From: JBCFAY01 sp038562375
GTDB taxonomy: Bacteria; Bacillota; Clostridia; Christensenellales; CAG-138
Assembly: GCA_038562375.1 (NCBI GenBank)
Contig: JBCFAY010000012.1
Location: 1-64,000, forward strand
Length of the DNA: 64,000 bases
Direction of reading: 5' to 3'
The notes under the pieces were generated by a model. The model had not been told where the DNA came from. It searched no databases and worked only from the letters and a program-made list of their open reading frames with translations. Positions 17,101 to 26,207 of the stretch are shown here, in pieces; the first letter of the stretch is position 1, and each line of letters begins with the position of its first letter. The position numbers and the translations under genes are program-made.

Positions 17101-17223
17101 TTAAATAAAGGGTACTTCCAGCGCGGCGGTGGTTATGGCGTAATCGTTAGGCTTTAGCCTGCGCACGCTTTTCATCGCACTTTTTTCATTTTTGGACATC
17201 CATCCCGGCACAAAGAATTTCAT
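17101..17223 (-). CDS. Small 40-residue protein, possibly truncated
   Basis: A 40-codon frame starting MKFFVPGWMSKNEKSAMKSV with AAGGA 8 bp upstream. It reads like the N-terminus of a larger HEAT-like or cytoplasmic repeat protein of this cluster, but stops at TAA 17101. It may be a truncated gene or a genuine small protein. Confidence 0.4.
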   Translation of the reverse strand: MKFFVPGWMSKNEKSAMKSVRRLKPNDYAITTAALEVPFI

Positions 17224-17350
17224 ATGCATTATCCTTTTTATATTTCAATGATGCGCATTATCGCTTCCGCAAGCAGGCCGATATCGGACTCATGGTGCGC
17301 TATGCCCGCAAGCACGTTTTGATCGCTTTACATCGGCAGTGTGCTTATCC

Positions 17351-17605
17351 TTATTTCGATTTGCCCACCGCAAGCGTTAAGTATCCGTTGCACTCATCGC
17401 ATACGGCAATGGTTGAGTTGGCCTTTACAATGTATGGCGCGGACTCGTTAACGGAATATGTGACATCAATGTTTTGCGGGCTGGTATAGTTCTTTGTGGC
17501 CGGTTCGCCGCAGACGGCACAGGTTTTGGATACGAGTTTTTCACATCCCGCCAGACACGCGAGTATCATCGCCAAAATAAGAAGTATGAAAATCAGTTTT
17601 TTCAT
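17351..17605 (-). CDS. Small lipoprotein with zinc-ribbon pairs
   Basis: An 84-residue predicted lipoprotein. It has a hydrophobic signal and lipobox LAGC (Cys21), then CAVC and CDEC pairs that could bind a metal. AAGGAG precedes the start. Its presence beside LRR lipoproteins suggests a shared envelope location. Function unknown. Confidence 0.7.
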   Translation of the reverse strand: MKKLIFILLILAMILACLAGCEKLVSKTCAVCGEPATKNYTSPQNIDVTYSVNESAPYIVKANSTIAVCDECNGYLTLAVGKSK

Positions 17606-17733
17606 CTTGTATTTCTCCTTTGTGGATTTATTGAAATCAGTTGTTGGATGCCCCTTATAACCTTGGAACCCATCGAAATACCACTCCTCGCTGAGCCGGA
17701 TTGCGTAATTATGCCATTTTTTCGGCTGATAAG

Positions 17734-19317
17734 CTATTCGCCCACGGGCAGCGCGTACAGATCCTCTATGCTCATGCCGAAACGCTCTTGAACCACCTGT
17801 TCAAAGTAGGCCAGCGGCTTATGATATAATTCTTTGCCTGTCGTTCCAAAGGCGGCGTTGAACATCCTATGCGCCGTATCCAAGTCGGGATATTCCCAGC
17901 CTTTTTCGTCCGTGGCAGGATAAATTTCAAAACCGGCTTCCACACCACCCTTCTCTATGGAAACATGATACTTTCCCTCGGCTGCATAATATAAAATTTG
18001 TAGCTTGTAACCGTTCACATCGTTATCATAAAACTCAATATTCCAGCCGCCGGGATTCTCGCCCCATTCCGGCCTGTGGATGGCTATTTGCATATAGTGC
18101 GGCTCGGTTTGCTCGTATAGACAAATCGCACTGTCCGCGTTGGCGGTAAATCCCAACCGCTCGTATGGCAACGCATATGGCGCGGTCGTTTGCTCCGGCA
18201 ACGCTGCGCCCTGCTCAAACGGCAGCGCGTACAGCGCGTCGGCAGTTACGCCGAAGGTCATTTGAATCGTATCATTGAAAATAGGGATGGGCGCAAGCAG
18301 TATGTCTTCGGCGTCTGTTTCGCCCAGCGCCTCCGTTATCATTCTCTCAAAGCGTTCCCTGTTGTTGGAATCCACCATGAATGTACTGTCCGCCGCGTTG
18401 TAGATGTAGTTCATCTGTTCACCATTGATGTTCATTTGAAAGACATAGGCGCTTATTTCCGGATAGTACAAGACGACCAAGGTATACCCGCTATCCAGCA
18501 TTAAGTCCATTCTTACGCATTTCGTCATATCTTCAGACTGCGGAGCGCCCCACTCGGCGTGGTTGATGTTCACGCTCAACCCGTCGCGCTGAACGTCCCC
18601 ATAGCTCGCCTGATTGTTGGCGTCGTTCATGGTAAACCCAAGCTCGGCAAGCGTGAATGCAATGGTGAAATCCTTTTGCTCTAAGTTTTGGTAGATATCC
18701 GACAGCGGGAAATAATTGTTTATGGGGCTGCCTGTAAGGTACAGATGCTTGAGTTTTGTGAGCGAGGCCAGCGGCGACACGTCGGTGATCGTCGAATGTT
18801 CCAGCATGAGAAGTTCCAGGCTCGTCAGCTTTGCAAGCGCACTATAGTCCTGCGCCGCGCAACCTGTCAGGTTAAGCCCTTTCAGGTTCGTCAGCCCGGC
18901 AAGCGGCGCGATGTCGGCGACAGGGTTGCCGCCCAGCGACAGCAAGTTGAGCTTTTTCAGCCCCGCCAGCGGCGTGATATCGGTGATCGCGTGGAATGAC
19001 AGGTCGAGGCTTTCAAGATTTTTAAAATACTCCAGCCCGCCGATATCCTTGACCGGCGTCTCTTCAGAAATGTACCGCTGCCATTCAATACTGAGGTTCA
19101 GCCGCGTCACCGCCTCGGCCTCCGCCACTGTGATGCCGCCCGGCTTCCCCACCGCCGCACACACCATCGCCCCCAGCGCCGGATCGGCAAACGTCACAAC
19201 GACGGGCATATCCGCAGCCGAAGGCGAGGACGGGGACGTCGCCGCGGCGGGCGCGCCGCAGGCGGCGAGGCCCAGAGCCAGTAGCAATGCCACGCTCACG
19301 CATAGTATTTTTTTCAT
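17734..19317 (-). CDS. LRR lipoprotein with duplicated C-terminal domain
   Basis: A 527-residue lipoprotein with signal and lipobox LAAC (Cys20). It has an internalin-like cap (FADPALGAMVCAAVGKPGG, ITVAEAEAVTRLNLS) and then about six short LRRs of the L-x-x-L-x-L-x-x-N/G-x-I-x-D-I-x-P-L type (100-215). Two related C-terminal units follow, each with a LGFT start, an aromatic-rich middle and an end like DALYALP/EDLYALP. The unit duplication is specific to this paralogue. Surface-anchored LRR proteins usually bind proteins or polysaccharides; the target is unknown. Confidence 0.85.
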   Translation of the reverse strand: MKKILCVSVALLLALGLAACGAPAAATSPSSPSAADMPVVVTFADPALGAMVCAAVGKPGGITVAEAEAVTRLNLSIEWQRYISEETPVKDIGGLEYFKNLESLDLSFHAITDITPLAGLKKLNLLSLGGNPVADIAPLAGLTNLKGLNLTGCAAQDYSALAKLTSLELLMLEHSTITDVSPLASLTKLKHLYLTGSPINNYFPLSDIYQNLEQKDFTIAFTLAELGFTMNDANNQASYGDVQRDGLSVNINHAEWGAPQSEDMTKCVRMDLMLDSGYTLVVLYYPEISAYVFQMNINGEQMNYIYNAADSTFMVDSNNRERFERMITEALGETDAEDILLAPIPIFNDTIQMTFGVTADALYALPFEQGAALPEQTTAPYALPYERLGFTANADSAICLYEQTEPHYMQIAIHRPEWGENPGGWNIEFYDNDVNGYKLQILYYAAEGKYHVSIEKGGVEAGFEIYPATDEKGWEYPDLDTAHRMFNAAFGTTGKELYHKPLAYFEQVVQERFGMSIEDLYALPVGE

Positions 19318-19425
19318 TGCAGCCTCCTGAAATATTATAAAACGGCCCGATGCGGACGGGCGTGACCGGCCTCGCCCGCATCGGATGTTCTCACAGAGTG
19401 TTTTACCGCCTTGCCCGGTTTCCCG

Positions 19426-20214
19426 TCAATCCAGCTCAAAGTCCTTTTCCGTCAGGTTTGGATAGATATCCGCAAGGGGTGATAAATCCTCGATAGGGTT
19501 GCCCGCAAGCTTCAGAGACGTCAGCTTTGTCATACCTTTGAGCGGCGTGATGTCCGTGATCTGGTTTTCATCCAGATAGAGACGGTACAGGCCCGCTGTC
19601 ATGCCGGAAAGCGCGCTGATATCCGTTATTTGATTGCCTTGCATCCACAAATCTTCCATCATCGTCATGCCGGAAAGAGCGCTGATGTCCGTGATTTTAT
19701 TGCCCCATATTTTGAGATCCCTCATCTCTGTCATACCGGAGAGGGCGCTGATATCCGTTATGCCGTTGCTGTTCATGTACAGGGCTATAAGCTTAGTCAA
19801 ACCGGCGAGAGGGCTGATATCCACCTCCGCTTCATTGCTGTTAAAAGACCAGGACAGCTTAAGGACGGTAAGATTTTTAAAGTATTTAAGCGAACTTATG
19901 TCCTTAATTCTCGGAAGGGGCGTTCCGGGTTCTATACTCAGGTCGAGTTCTGTGACTGCCTCAGCCTCGGCGACAGTGATATCGCCTTCCGGTTTGTTCA
20001 TGGCTGCCCGCACCTTTTCTTCCAGCACCTCATCGGTGAATACAACCACTGCGGGCGTGGGTTCGGGCGTCGGCTCCTCTGTAGGTTCGGGCGTTTCCAC
20101 GGGCGCGGACTCCGATACCTCCGGCGACGGTGTTTCCGTCGCGGCGGGCGCGCCGCATGCCGCCAGGCCCAGCGCCAGCAGCAATGCTAACAATACGAAT
20201 AGTGTCTTTTTCAT
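19426..20214 (-). CDS. LRR (internalin-like) lipoprotein, paralogue 2
   Basis: A 262-residue lipoprotein with lipobox LAAC, then a Pro/Glu/Thr-rich spacer (TPEPTEEPTPEPTP), the cap VVFTDEVLEEKVRAAMNKPE and about seven LRRs ending in the shared tail NPIEDLSPLADIYPNL. The repeats contain DISALSGMTxMxDL units. The first about 50 residues are nearly identical to the next paralogue, indicating recent tandem duplication. Confidence 0.87.
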   Translation of the reverse strand: MKKTLFVLLALLLALGLAACGAPAATETPSPEVSESAPVETPEPTEEPTPEPTPAVVVFTDEVLEEKVRAAMNKPEGDITVAEAEAVTELDLSIEPGTPLPRIKDISSLKYFKNLTVLKLSWSFNSNEAEVDISPLAGLTKLIALYMNSNGITDISALSGMTEMRDLKIWGNKITDISALSGMTMMEDLWMQGNQITDISALSGMTAGLYRLYLDENQITDITPLKGMTKLTSLKLAGNPIEDLSPLADIYPNLTEKDFELD

Positions 20215-20251
20215 TGAGAAAATCTCTCTTTCTTTTATTTGTGACTAATGA

Positions 20252-21049
20252 TTAGTTCATCTCAAAATCAGAAAATTCTAATTTCGGATAAATGTCTTTG
20301 AGCGGGCTGTAATCCTCAATCGGATTTTTGCTCAGTTTCAATTCTTTCAAGTTCGTAAGATTAGCAAGAACACTGATATCTGTAATTGCATTATCATCAA
20401 GAAACAAGCTCCAAATTTTTGTCAGTCCGCCGAGCGCGCTGATGTCCTGAACACCATTGCCCATGCAGGAAAAAATCTCCAAATCCTTCATATCCGACAT
20501 GAAGTCTAGGCTGAGGGTACCGTTTTGCCGCTCGTCTTCGTCGCAGGTCCAGTCAAACCCAAGAAAGACCAGGTTCGTCAAACCCTTGAGTACGGACAAG
20601 TCTTTGGGGCGAACGCCGGTGAACCCCAAGCTCTTTATGGATTTCAGTTCGGCAAGCGGCGCAAGATCGCTGATGTCGTTAAAAGAGAGGTTGAGATCTT
20701 CCAGGCCGGTAAAGTATTTTAAATCGCTGATGTCCCGGATACCCCCGTTCTGGCTATTCATGTCGTCAAAGCTCTCGTTCGAAAGATCCAGCTTCACAAC
20801 AGCCTCAGCCTCTGCGACTGTGATATCGCCGTCCGGCTTGCTCATCGCTTCGCGTACTTTTGCTTCCAGCGCAGCGTCGGTGAACACGACGACCGGCTCG
20901 GTCGTCGGCTCTTCTGTGGGTTCAGGCGTTTCCACGGGTATGGACTCCGATACCTCCGGCGACGGCGTCCCCGTCGAGGCGGGCGCGCCGCAGGCCGCCA
21001 AGCCCAGCGCCAGCAGCAACGCTAACAATACGAATGGTGTCTTTTTCAT
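20252..21049 (-). CDS. LRR (internalin-like) lipoprotein, paralogue 1
   Basis: A 265-residue lipoprotein closely related to the gene downstream. It shares the signal peptide, the ETPEPTEEPTTEP spacer, the cap VVFTDAALEAKVREAMSKPD, LRRs with DLAPLAELKSIKSLGF-type units, and the tail NPIEDYSPLKDIYPKLEF. The start is preceded by AAGGAGG. Together with its two paralogues and the LRR-kinase upstream it forms one LRR gene family. Confidence 0.87.
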   Translation of the reverse strand: MKKTPFVLLALLLALGLAACGAPASTGTPSPEVSESIPVETPEPTEEPTTEPVVVFTDAALEAKVREAMSKPDGDITVAEAEAVVKLDLSNESFDDMNSQNGGIRDISDLKYFTGLEDLNLSFNDISDLAPLAELKSIKSLGFTGVRPKDLSVLKGLTNLVFLGFDWTCDEDERQNGTLSLDFMSDMKDLEIFSCMGNGVQDISALGGLTKIWSLFLDDNAITDISVLANLTNLKELKLSKNPIEDYSPLKDIYPKLEFSDFEMN

Positions 21050-21196
21050 TGAGAAAACCTCCTTTTATCCTTTTATTGAAACTCATATTAGAACAAGAAA
21101 CTTGTTTAGCAATTCGATTCTTTCACATCGAACGCCGGGGATGCTTCGAAGCAAAGTTACATTTATGCTCATCATGGTTGTCTCTTTGCTACAGCG

Positions 21197-22408
21197 CTAA
21201 AACCGGCTCGTCCATGACACGGAACCTGCGCTACCCTCACGCTGCCGGTCATCGTCGCTTTCCTGTGCTTTTCTGCAATTCTCTTGTAACTGTTTCAATT
21301 GCGCCAGCTGCTCCGCTGAGATCACTGATTTATCCTTAATGAGACTAAATGCGATAAGCCGTTTCGCGCTGCTAAGGCGAGCGCAGGTGGCTACCTTCGC
21401 GAGCATATCCCGCGAACCGATGCTGTGGGCGACTCTTTGTATAAACAGGTTTTCCGGGCAACGCGCCACCGCCTCCAACATGCTGCCATCATCCGGGGCA
21501 ATCCGGCACAGGCGTTCACAGGCGGCGGCCCGGCGGCTTTCCTCATTATCACTGCGCGCAATTTCAAACAGCAAATCGATGTCGCTAAGCGCCTCCAGCG
21601 CCACATAGCTTATCACGCTGTCCTTGTTTTCCAGCAGTTTTTTCACGGTCGCTTGATCGGTCAGGTGCCGTATCGCCGCATACCGCACGTTTTTATCCTC
21701 GTGGGTATCGAACGCGAACGCCGCCAGCGGCTGCTGGCTGGTGATACGGCCGATTGCGGCCTGCCGTAGTTCCCAATGGAGGCCTTTATTTTGAGCCAGC
21801 CGCATCACGCATTCCTGATCGCTCAGATATAGAATCGCCCTGCGCACACCCGGTGGCTGTGACAGGGTGTGATAAGACAAACGAAACTCGATGGCTTCCA
21901 ATGCGGTATGGTCGGCGGTGGCATCGCCGCCTTTATACAGCTCAAACAGCCTGTCCAGTGCATAGTCCCGCAAGCACACGTCTCCCGCGTACTTCGCAAC
22001 ATCAAGCAGCCGTTTAAGTTCCGACAGCATGGATATCGCCGCATGGCGCTCCTCATAGGAAACGGATTGGTCACCCGCTATGCGATGCAGTACGCTCTGT
22101 TCGCCGATACGGCGAATGGCATATATCCGTACCTCGCGGTTTACGTCATCTCTCGCGGCCTTTAGAATAAGCTCCGTATCTCCAACCTTGCCAAGTGCGC
22201 TTATACGCAGCGCGGACGACCGGTCATGCAGGGCAATGTGCGCGATAAAACGCTCGTCGGTGATGCGGCGCAGCGCGTATTCCCGGATTCCATCGCCGAC
22301 ATCCGCGTTGACGACCGCTGTCAGCGCCGCCTGGTCAGTCATTTTTTCTACCGCCCGTTTCGCTTTTTCGGGATTACTGCTTTGCCACGCAGGCTTGAAA
22401 ATACTCAT
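21197..22408 (-). CDS. HEAT-repeat-like cytoplasmic protein
   Basis: A 403-residue all-helical protein made of about ten repeats with the pattern A(L/V)xxI(T/S)D...L. Examples are DGIREYALRRITDERFIAHI and NVRYAAIRHLTDQATVKKLL. Each pairs two helices as in HEAT/armadillo proteins. It starts with MSIFKPAWQSSNPEKAKRAV and has no signal. AAGGAG precedes ATG. Such proteins are usually scaffolds; no partner is indicated other than the cluster itself. Confidence 0.75.
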   Translation of the reverse strand: MSIFKPAWQSSNPEKAKRAVEKMTDQAALTAVVNADVGDGIREYALRRITDERFIAHIALHDRSSALRISALGKVGDTELILKAARDDVNREVRIYAIRRIGEQSVLHRIAGDQSVSYEERHAAISMLSELKRLLDVAKYAGDVCLRDYALDRLFELYKGGDATADHTALEAIEFRLSYHTLSQPPGVRRAILYLSDQECVMRLAQNKGLHWELRQAAIGRITSQQPLAAFAFDTHEDKNVRYAAIRHLTDQATVKKLLENKDSVISYVALEALSDIDLLFEIARSDNEESRRAAACERLCRIAPDDGSMLEAVARCPENLFIQRVAHSIGSRDMLAKVATCARLSSAKRLIAFSLIKDKSVISAEQLAQLKQLQENCRKAQESDDDRQREGSAGSVSWTSRF

Positions 22409-22428
22409 ATCCGAACTCCTTCTAAGGG

Positions 22429-23058
22429 CTATTTGTTGCTTTTCTGCAAAGCGATTGTGTCCTCCCGCTTTTCCAAATCAACAGCGGGAACATGTTCTGT
22501 GTTCGGTATCATTGCGATAATTCCGTCCGCCAGGCCTGTATTGGACACGATCTTTACAGCGGCGGACTGCATACCCATACCGATCTTTAATTCACCCATC
22601 CCCTCGGCGGCAACAACATGAAAGAAACAGATGCCCTCATATTGCTCAGAAATATTGACCACATTGTTTTTCTTCATCACTATAAAGACAAGAGGCGCGT
22701 CCGGCGTGACTCTGCCGACTTCCACTCCGTTGAGAAACACCCGGCTCGACTGGTCACTTCGGGAACAGGTGATGGATACCTGTTTCGGAACCTCCAAGGT
22801 CTCCTGAGAGTCAAGGCTTTCAATAAAACGCGCCTTTTCCTGCGGTTTATCCGTTGGATAAAACTTTATTACCGGCACTTCACCGTTATTGCTTTTTTTC
22901 TGTTTGCTTTGGCTCAGATGCACAAAAGCGAGAATGACCAAAAACAATCCGACAACTATCAGACCATAGAACAGGAAATATCCGCTTGCCACAGAAAGCC
23001 AAATGCCCAGAATGATGATAGCGATGCCGATAAGCAGTTCTCGTAAAAATTTCGACAT
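22429..23058 (-). CDS. Membrane-anchored hypothetical protein
   Basis: A 209-residue protein with two adjacent transmembrane helices (about 8-50), a basic stretch SKQKKSN, and a soluble C-terminal region of beta-rich character (VSITCSRSDQSSRVFLNGVEVGRV). ATG 23058 has AGAGGT 8 bp upstream, so the longer frame is not used. I do not recognise the family. Located between the HEAT gene and the LRR kinase. Confidence 0.65.
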   Translation of the reverse strand: MSKFLRELLIGIAIIILGIWLSVASGYFLFYGLIVVGLFLVILAFVHLSQSKQKKSNNGEVPVIKFYPTDKPQEKARFIESLDSQETLEVPKQVSITCSRSDQSSRVFLNGVEVGRVTPDAPLVFIVMKKNNVVNISEQYEGICFFHVVAAEGMGELKIGMGMQSAAVKIVSNTGLADGIIAMIPNTEHVPAVDLEKREDTIALQKSNK

Positions 23059-23411
23059 GATATTACCTCTTTCATTATGCTTTTTGGTTATGGCTTGCTG
23101 CGTTGAACAACTCCATACCCACACGCTCTTTATTCACTTCCGACCAAGTTGGCTCGAAGTTACGGCATTTGAACCAATCTTGCGCAATCATGACCTTCTG
23201 TTTTGTCTATAAACCTCATGTGATTCCTCAGTCTGTTCAGCTCCACCGCACCGTTTTCACTTGAAACACGCTGCCCTTAACGTGCAATTCGCCAATCGCG
23301 CCATCCCTTGCCTCAAACGCATAGCGAAGAGTTCTTTTCTCCAAAACATTAGTGATAAACTCTCGATATGTGTTGCCAGTCTGTCATTGCCAGCTTAATC
23401 ATAGCAAATAA
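23059..23411. other. Intergenic region with a possible coding scrap
   Basis: No intact gene. On the minus strand, roughly 23370 down to the TGA at 23237-23239, a frame gives GNTYREFITNVLEKRTLRYA followed by a GELHVKGSVFQVKTVRWS end. This looks like the tail of a broken gene. The promoter of the membrane-protein gene should also lie here. Confidence 0.35.
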
Positions 23412-23454
23412 AAAAAGCCCTGTGGTATGCTCACTGCACACTTTTGGGCTTTTT
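23412..23454. terminator. Bidirectional hairpin terminator
   Basis: AAAAAGCCC pairs with GGGCTTTTT, with an inner TGTG/CACA stem, giving A- and T-tracts on both sides. It lies just downstream of the LRR-kinase stop and should end that transcript; it can also work on the opposite strand. Confidence 0.8.
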
Positions 23455-23471
23455 CGTATTTTTTTGTGAAA

Positions 23472-25100
23472 CTATGAATAGATGATGCGAAACGCCGCCA
23501 GCGGCAGATCATTTTCCGCTTCTTCACGCATCCCCTCGTCCAGATGCGCTTCCCGGAGCCGCGGCAGATTCAAAAGCGGCGTCAAGTCTCTGTCCAAAAC
23601 GCCGCTCAGGCCGATTTGTTCGAGGTAGGGAAATCCTTCAATACCGGACAGGCTTTCGATGGTAGTCTGACGGATAAATAGGTACTTCAGGTTTTGTATA
23701 CCAGCAAAAGCCGCTATCGACGTAATCCGCGTTTTACCCGCGTCGATATTTTCCAGCATCGGGCAGGCGGAGAGCGCCGAGATGTCGGACACACGGGTTT
23801 CAAACAAACATAAATTTTTAAGAGCGGGTAGACTGGCCAGTGGGGATACATCCTCGACAGGGTTGTGCCTGAGATCGATATCCTCCAAAGAAGTGAGCTC
23901 CGAAAGCGGCGAAAGGTCGCCGATGTCCTGCAGCGCGATACGCAGTATATGCAGGTTTTTAAGCTTCTTCAGATCGTTCAGCGAACGGATGCCACCATTT
24001 TTCAGTTCGCCATCGTTCAGCGCCATGTGCTTGCCCAGTTCCCCATAAGCCTCGCCGTCGGCCGCCGCCTGATCGCCGTAAATATAAAGCTCGGTGACAC
24101 TGAGCAGCTCTTTTTCTCCAATCGGTTCGTTTTCAGGTATGTCCAATGCCAGCCGGACAGCCTGTTCGATGAGCGGTTCTTCAAATGAAATGCCGGATGA
24201 AACGGAAAACACCGGCGTAAAATCCGTGTACCGCCCGACGATAAATCCAGCGCACAGGCATGCCGCGCAGACAAGAAAACCGCACGCCAGGCGCAACGCG
24301 CGTTTTTTTCTGTGCCCGTCGGCATTGCGTAAATCGGCCCGGACCCTTTCGACGGAGGCATAACGCCTTTCGGGCGCGAAGTCCGTGCATGCTTCGACGA
24401 TCCGCCGCAGGCGGGGGTTCTGGATTTTCGGCACGAGTGTTTTCAGATGGGAATCCTCGGTCAGCAGCCAGCCAAGCAGCACGCCCAGGGAAAAGATGTC
24501 GGCGCGGCAGTCGGTCTGCGAATAGCCGTATTGCTCGGGGGGCGCGAAATCCATGGTGCCGAAGCATACCGTGTCCTTTCGGGCGGTTTCATCGTATACG
24601 CGGGAGATGCCGAAATCGATCAGCGTGATCTTTCCCTTCGCGCCCAAGATGATATTCTGCGGCTTGATATCCCGGTGGATCACGGGCGGCGTCTGGCTGT
24701 GAAGATAGGAGAGTATGCAGCAAAGCTGAAGAACGATGGAGATGCTCTGTTCCTGCGTCAGCGGATTTTCGGAGACATAGCGGTCAAGCGGCGTTCCCTC
24801 GATATATTCGCGCACGACACACAGCATTCCGTCGTTTTGATATTCGGCAATGAACCGGGGAAGGCCGGGGTGACGCAGACCTTTGAGAAGCGCTCCTTCG
24901 GTCGTGCGGGAAATCAGCTTTTTGTCGGTGTAGCACTTGGCCAGAAAACAATCGCCCGTTCGCCGGTTCTTGACCCGCAGCGTTTCGCTCGAGGCGCTGT
25001 GCGCGATGCACGCCATTGCTTCATAGTCGGCAAAGAACTCCTTGGGGTAACGCGTTTCGTCGTAATCCTCTAAAACATAGCCGGCCAAGCCTTCATTCAT
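23472..25100 (-). CDS. Membrane Ser/Thr protein kinase with C-terminal LRR ectodomain
   Basis: A 542-residue protein. The kinase domain covers about 25-260, with Lys55 in FLAKCY, HRDIKPQN at 142-149, DFG at 162-164 and FGTMDFAPPEQYGY at 180-193. A transmembrane helix follows at about 269-289, then an outside part with an internalin-like cap (FEEPLIEQAVRLALDIPENE) and about seven LRRs (370-530). ATG 25100 is chosen because GGGAGG precedes it; it overlaps the upstream stop by 8 bp. The outside LRR domain resembles the LRR lipoproteins nearby, so ligand sensing or co-assembly is a reasonable inference. Clostridial PrkC-type kinases normally carry PASTA repeats, not LRRs. Confidence 0.9.
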   Translation of the reverse strand: MNEGLAGYVLEDYDETRYPKEFFADYEAMACIAHSASSETLRVKNRRTGDCFLAKCYTDKKLISRTTEGALLKGLRHPGLPRFIAEYQNDGMLCVVREYIEGTPLDRYVSENPLTQEQSISIVLQLCCILSYLHSQTPPVIHRDIKPQNIILGAKGKITLIDFGISRVYDETARKDTVCFGTMDFAPPEQYGYSQTDCRADIFSLGVLLGWLLTEDSHLKTLVPKIQNPRLRRIVEACTDFAPERRYASVERVRADLRNADGHRKKRALRLACGFLVCAACLCAGFIVGRYTDFTPVFSVSSGISFEEPLIEQAVRLALDIPENEPIGEKELLSVTELYIYGDQAAADGEAYGELGKHMALNDGELKNGGIRSLNDLKKLKNLHILRIALQDIGDLSPLSELTSLEDIDLRHNPVEDVSPLASLPALKNLCLFETRVSDISALSACPMLENIDAGKTRITSIAAFAGIQNLKYLFIRQTTIESLSGIEGFPYLEQIGLSGVLDRDLTPLLNLPRLREAHLDEGMREEAENDLPLAAFRIIYS

Positions 25101-25554
25101 TTTTATCCTCCCGGCCAAGCGGAGTCAGGCCCATTGCCGCAAGGGCGTCGTCCGCAAAAATAACATCCTTTTGTTCGTAGAGGCAACGGAGTATAACGCT
25201 TTCGCGCGGGATTCTGGCATACAGCGGCGCTTCCCTTGCCGCTTTAAGCAGCTCCTGCGCGTTCTCCACATCCATGCCGAAGCCGAAGGCCAGCTGGATC
25301 ACCTTATCGCGCGAAGGGTTGCGGATGCCGTTGAAAATCTGATATCCATAATTGCGGGGAATATTGGCCTTTTCGATCACGACCGCTTTCGATATTCCCG
25401 CTTTCTTGCAGAGTTCAGCAATCAGAAGATAAAAAGGAGGGACCTCCATCAGGCCGGCGTTGTCCCGCATATACGTTTTCAGATCCGGCGCTTTGAAAAG
25501 CCTGTCAAGCAAAAGTTCCGTCACGCCGCCTGTTTTTATCTGAGTCTTCTCCAT
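25093..25554 (-). CDS. XRE-like HTH protein upstream of the kinase
   Basis: A 153-residue protein with an HTH region (AGISKAVVIEKANIPRNYGY followed by IFNGIRNPSRDKVIQLAFGF), a variant of the lambda-repressor fold often found beside Ser/Thr kinase genes in Clostridia. ATG 25554 has GGAGG 8 bp upstream. It overlaps the kinase start, so they are co-translated. It may be the kinase's substrate or the transcription factor of the cluster; that is inference. Confidence 0.75.
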   Translation of the reverse strand: MEKTQIKTGGVTELLLDRLFKAPDLKTYMRDNAGLMEVPPFYLLIAELCKKAGISKAVVIEKANIPRNYGYQIFNGIRNPSRDKVIQLAFGFGMDVENAQELLKAAREAPLYARIPRESVILRCLYEQKDVIFADDALAAMGLTPLGREDKNE

Positions 25555-25555
25555 G

Positions 25556-25738
25556 TCATGCGCCTCCTTTTTCACGGGACATACGGGGATCGTCGGGTTT
25601 TTCGGCACCTTTAGGAATGAGCCACATATGGCCCATGCGTTGCTGCCCTTTGATGCGTCCCTCCTGACAGAGCTTTTGGATCCGCCGCTCGGAAATCTCC
25701 CACTTAATCGCCGCTTCCCGTACCGATATGTAATCCAT
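25556..25738 (-). CDS. Small HTH DNA-binding protein
   Basis: A 60-residue HTH protein (MDYISVREAAIKWEISERRI, then KLCQEGRIKGQQRMGHMWLIP) of the excisionase/MerR-like helix_turn_helix family. It ends 1 bp before the next gene's start, so it heads the kinase operon. Confidence 0.8.
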   Translation of the reverse strand: MDYISVREAAIKWEISERRIQKLCQEGRIKGQQRMGHMWLIPKGAEKPDDPRMSREKGGA

Positions 25739-25954
25739 GCACCATACTCCCGTTACGATCAGTGATTGGTTATGCTATAATTATATACGTTTCACCGAAT
25801 AGATGCAACAAGCATTCAATAAGCTATCGGAGGTTGTTTGTAGCAATATGTGCAGCGTGCATACCTCAGCCGCACCATTGTCTTGTATAATTTAAGCTAA
25901 TAGCGACAGATGAAGTCATCTTATAACCGGATTAATATGCAGGAGGTGATCTTT

Positions 25955-26183
25955 TTGGCTGATAACAAAAGAGCAAGGCTTCTAAACCTCATGCAAATCC
26001 TGCAGGAAGAAACGGATGAACAGCACCCGCTGACCATACCGCAGATAATAGCCAGGCTTCAGGGCTTCGGCATCAGAGCCGAACGCCGTTGCCTCTGCAG
26101 CGTTCAACGAAAACGGCGAATTGGTGTTTATCCTCGCAGACGGCACGGCAATCAACCTCCTCAATTTGAAAAAACCTCTTTGA
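25955..26183 (+). pseudogene. Broken WYL-type regulator fused to another gene's tail
   Basis: After AGGAGGTGAT a TTG start gives LADNKRARLLNLMQILQEET and then QHPLTIPQIIARLQGFGIRA, matching the N-terminal HTH of the intact regulator immediately downstream. The continuation in another frame reads AVASAAFNENGELVFILADG and ends INLLNLKKPL before TGA 26183. Two coding pieces in different frames indicate a deletion-fusion remnant of a paralogous regulator. Confidence 0.6.
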
Positions 26184-26207
26184 CAAAAGTTATCGGAGGA
26201 TGTCACC

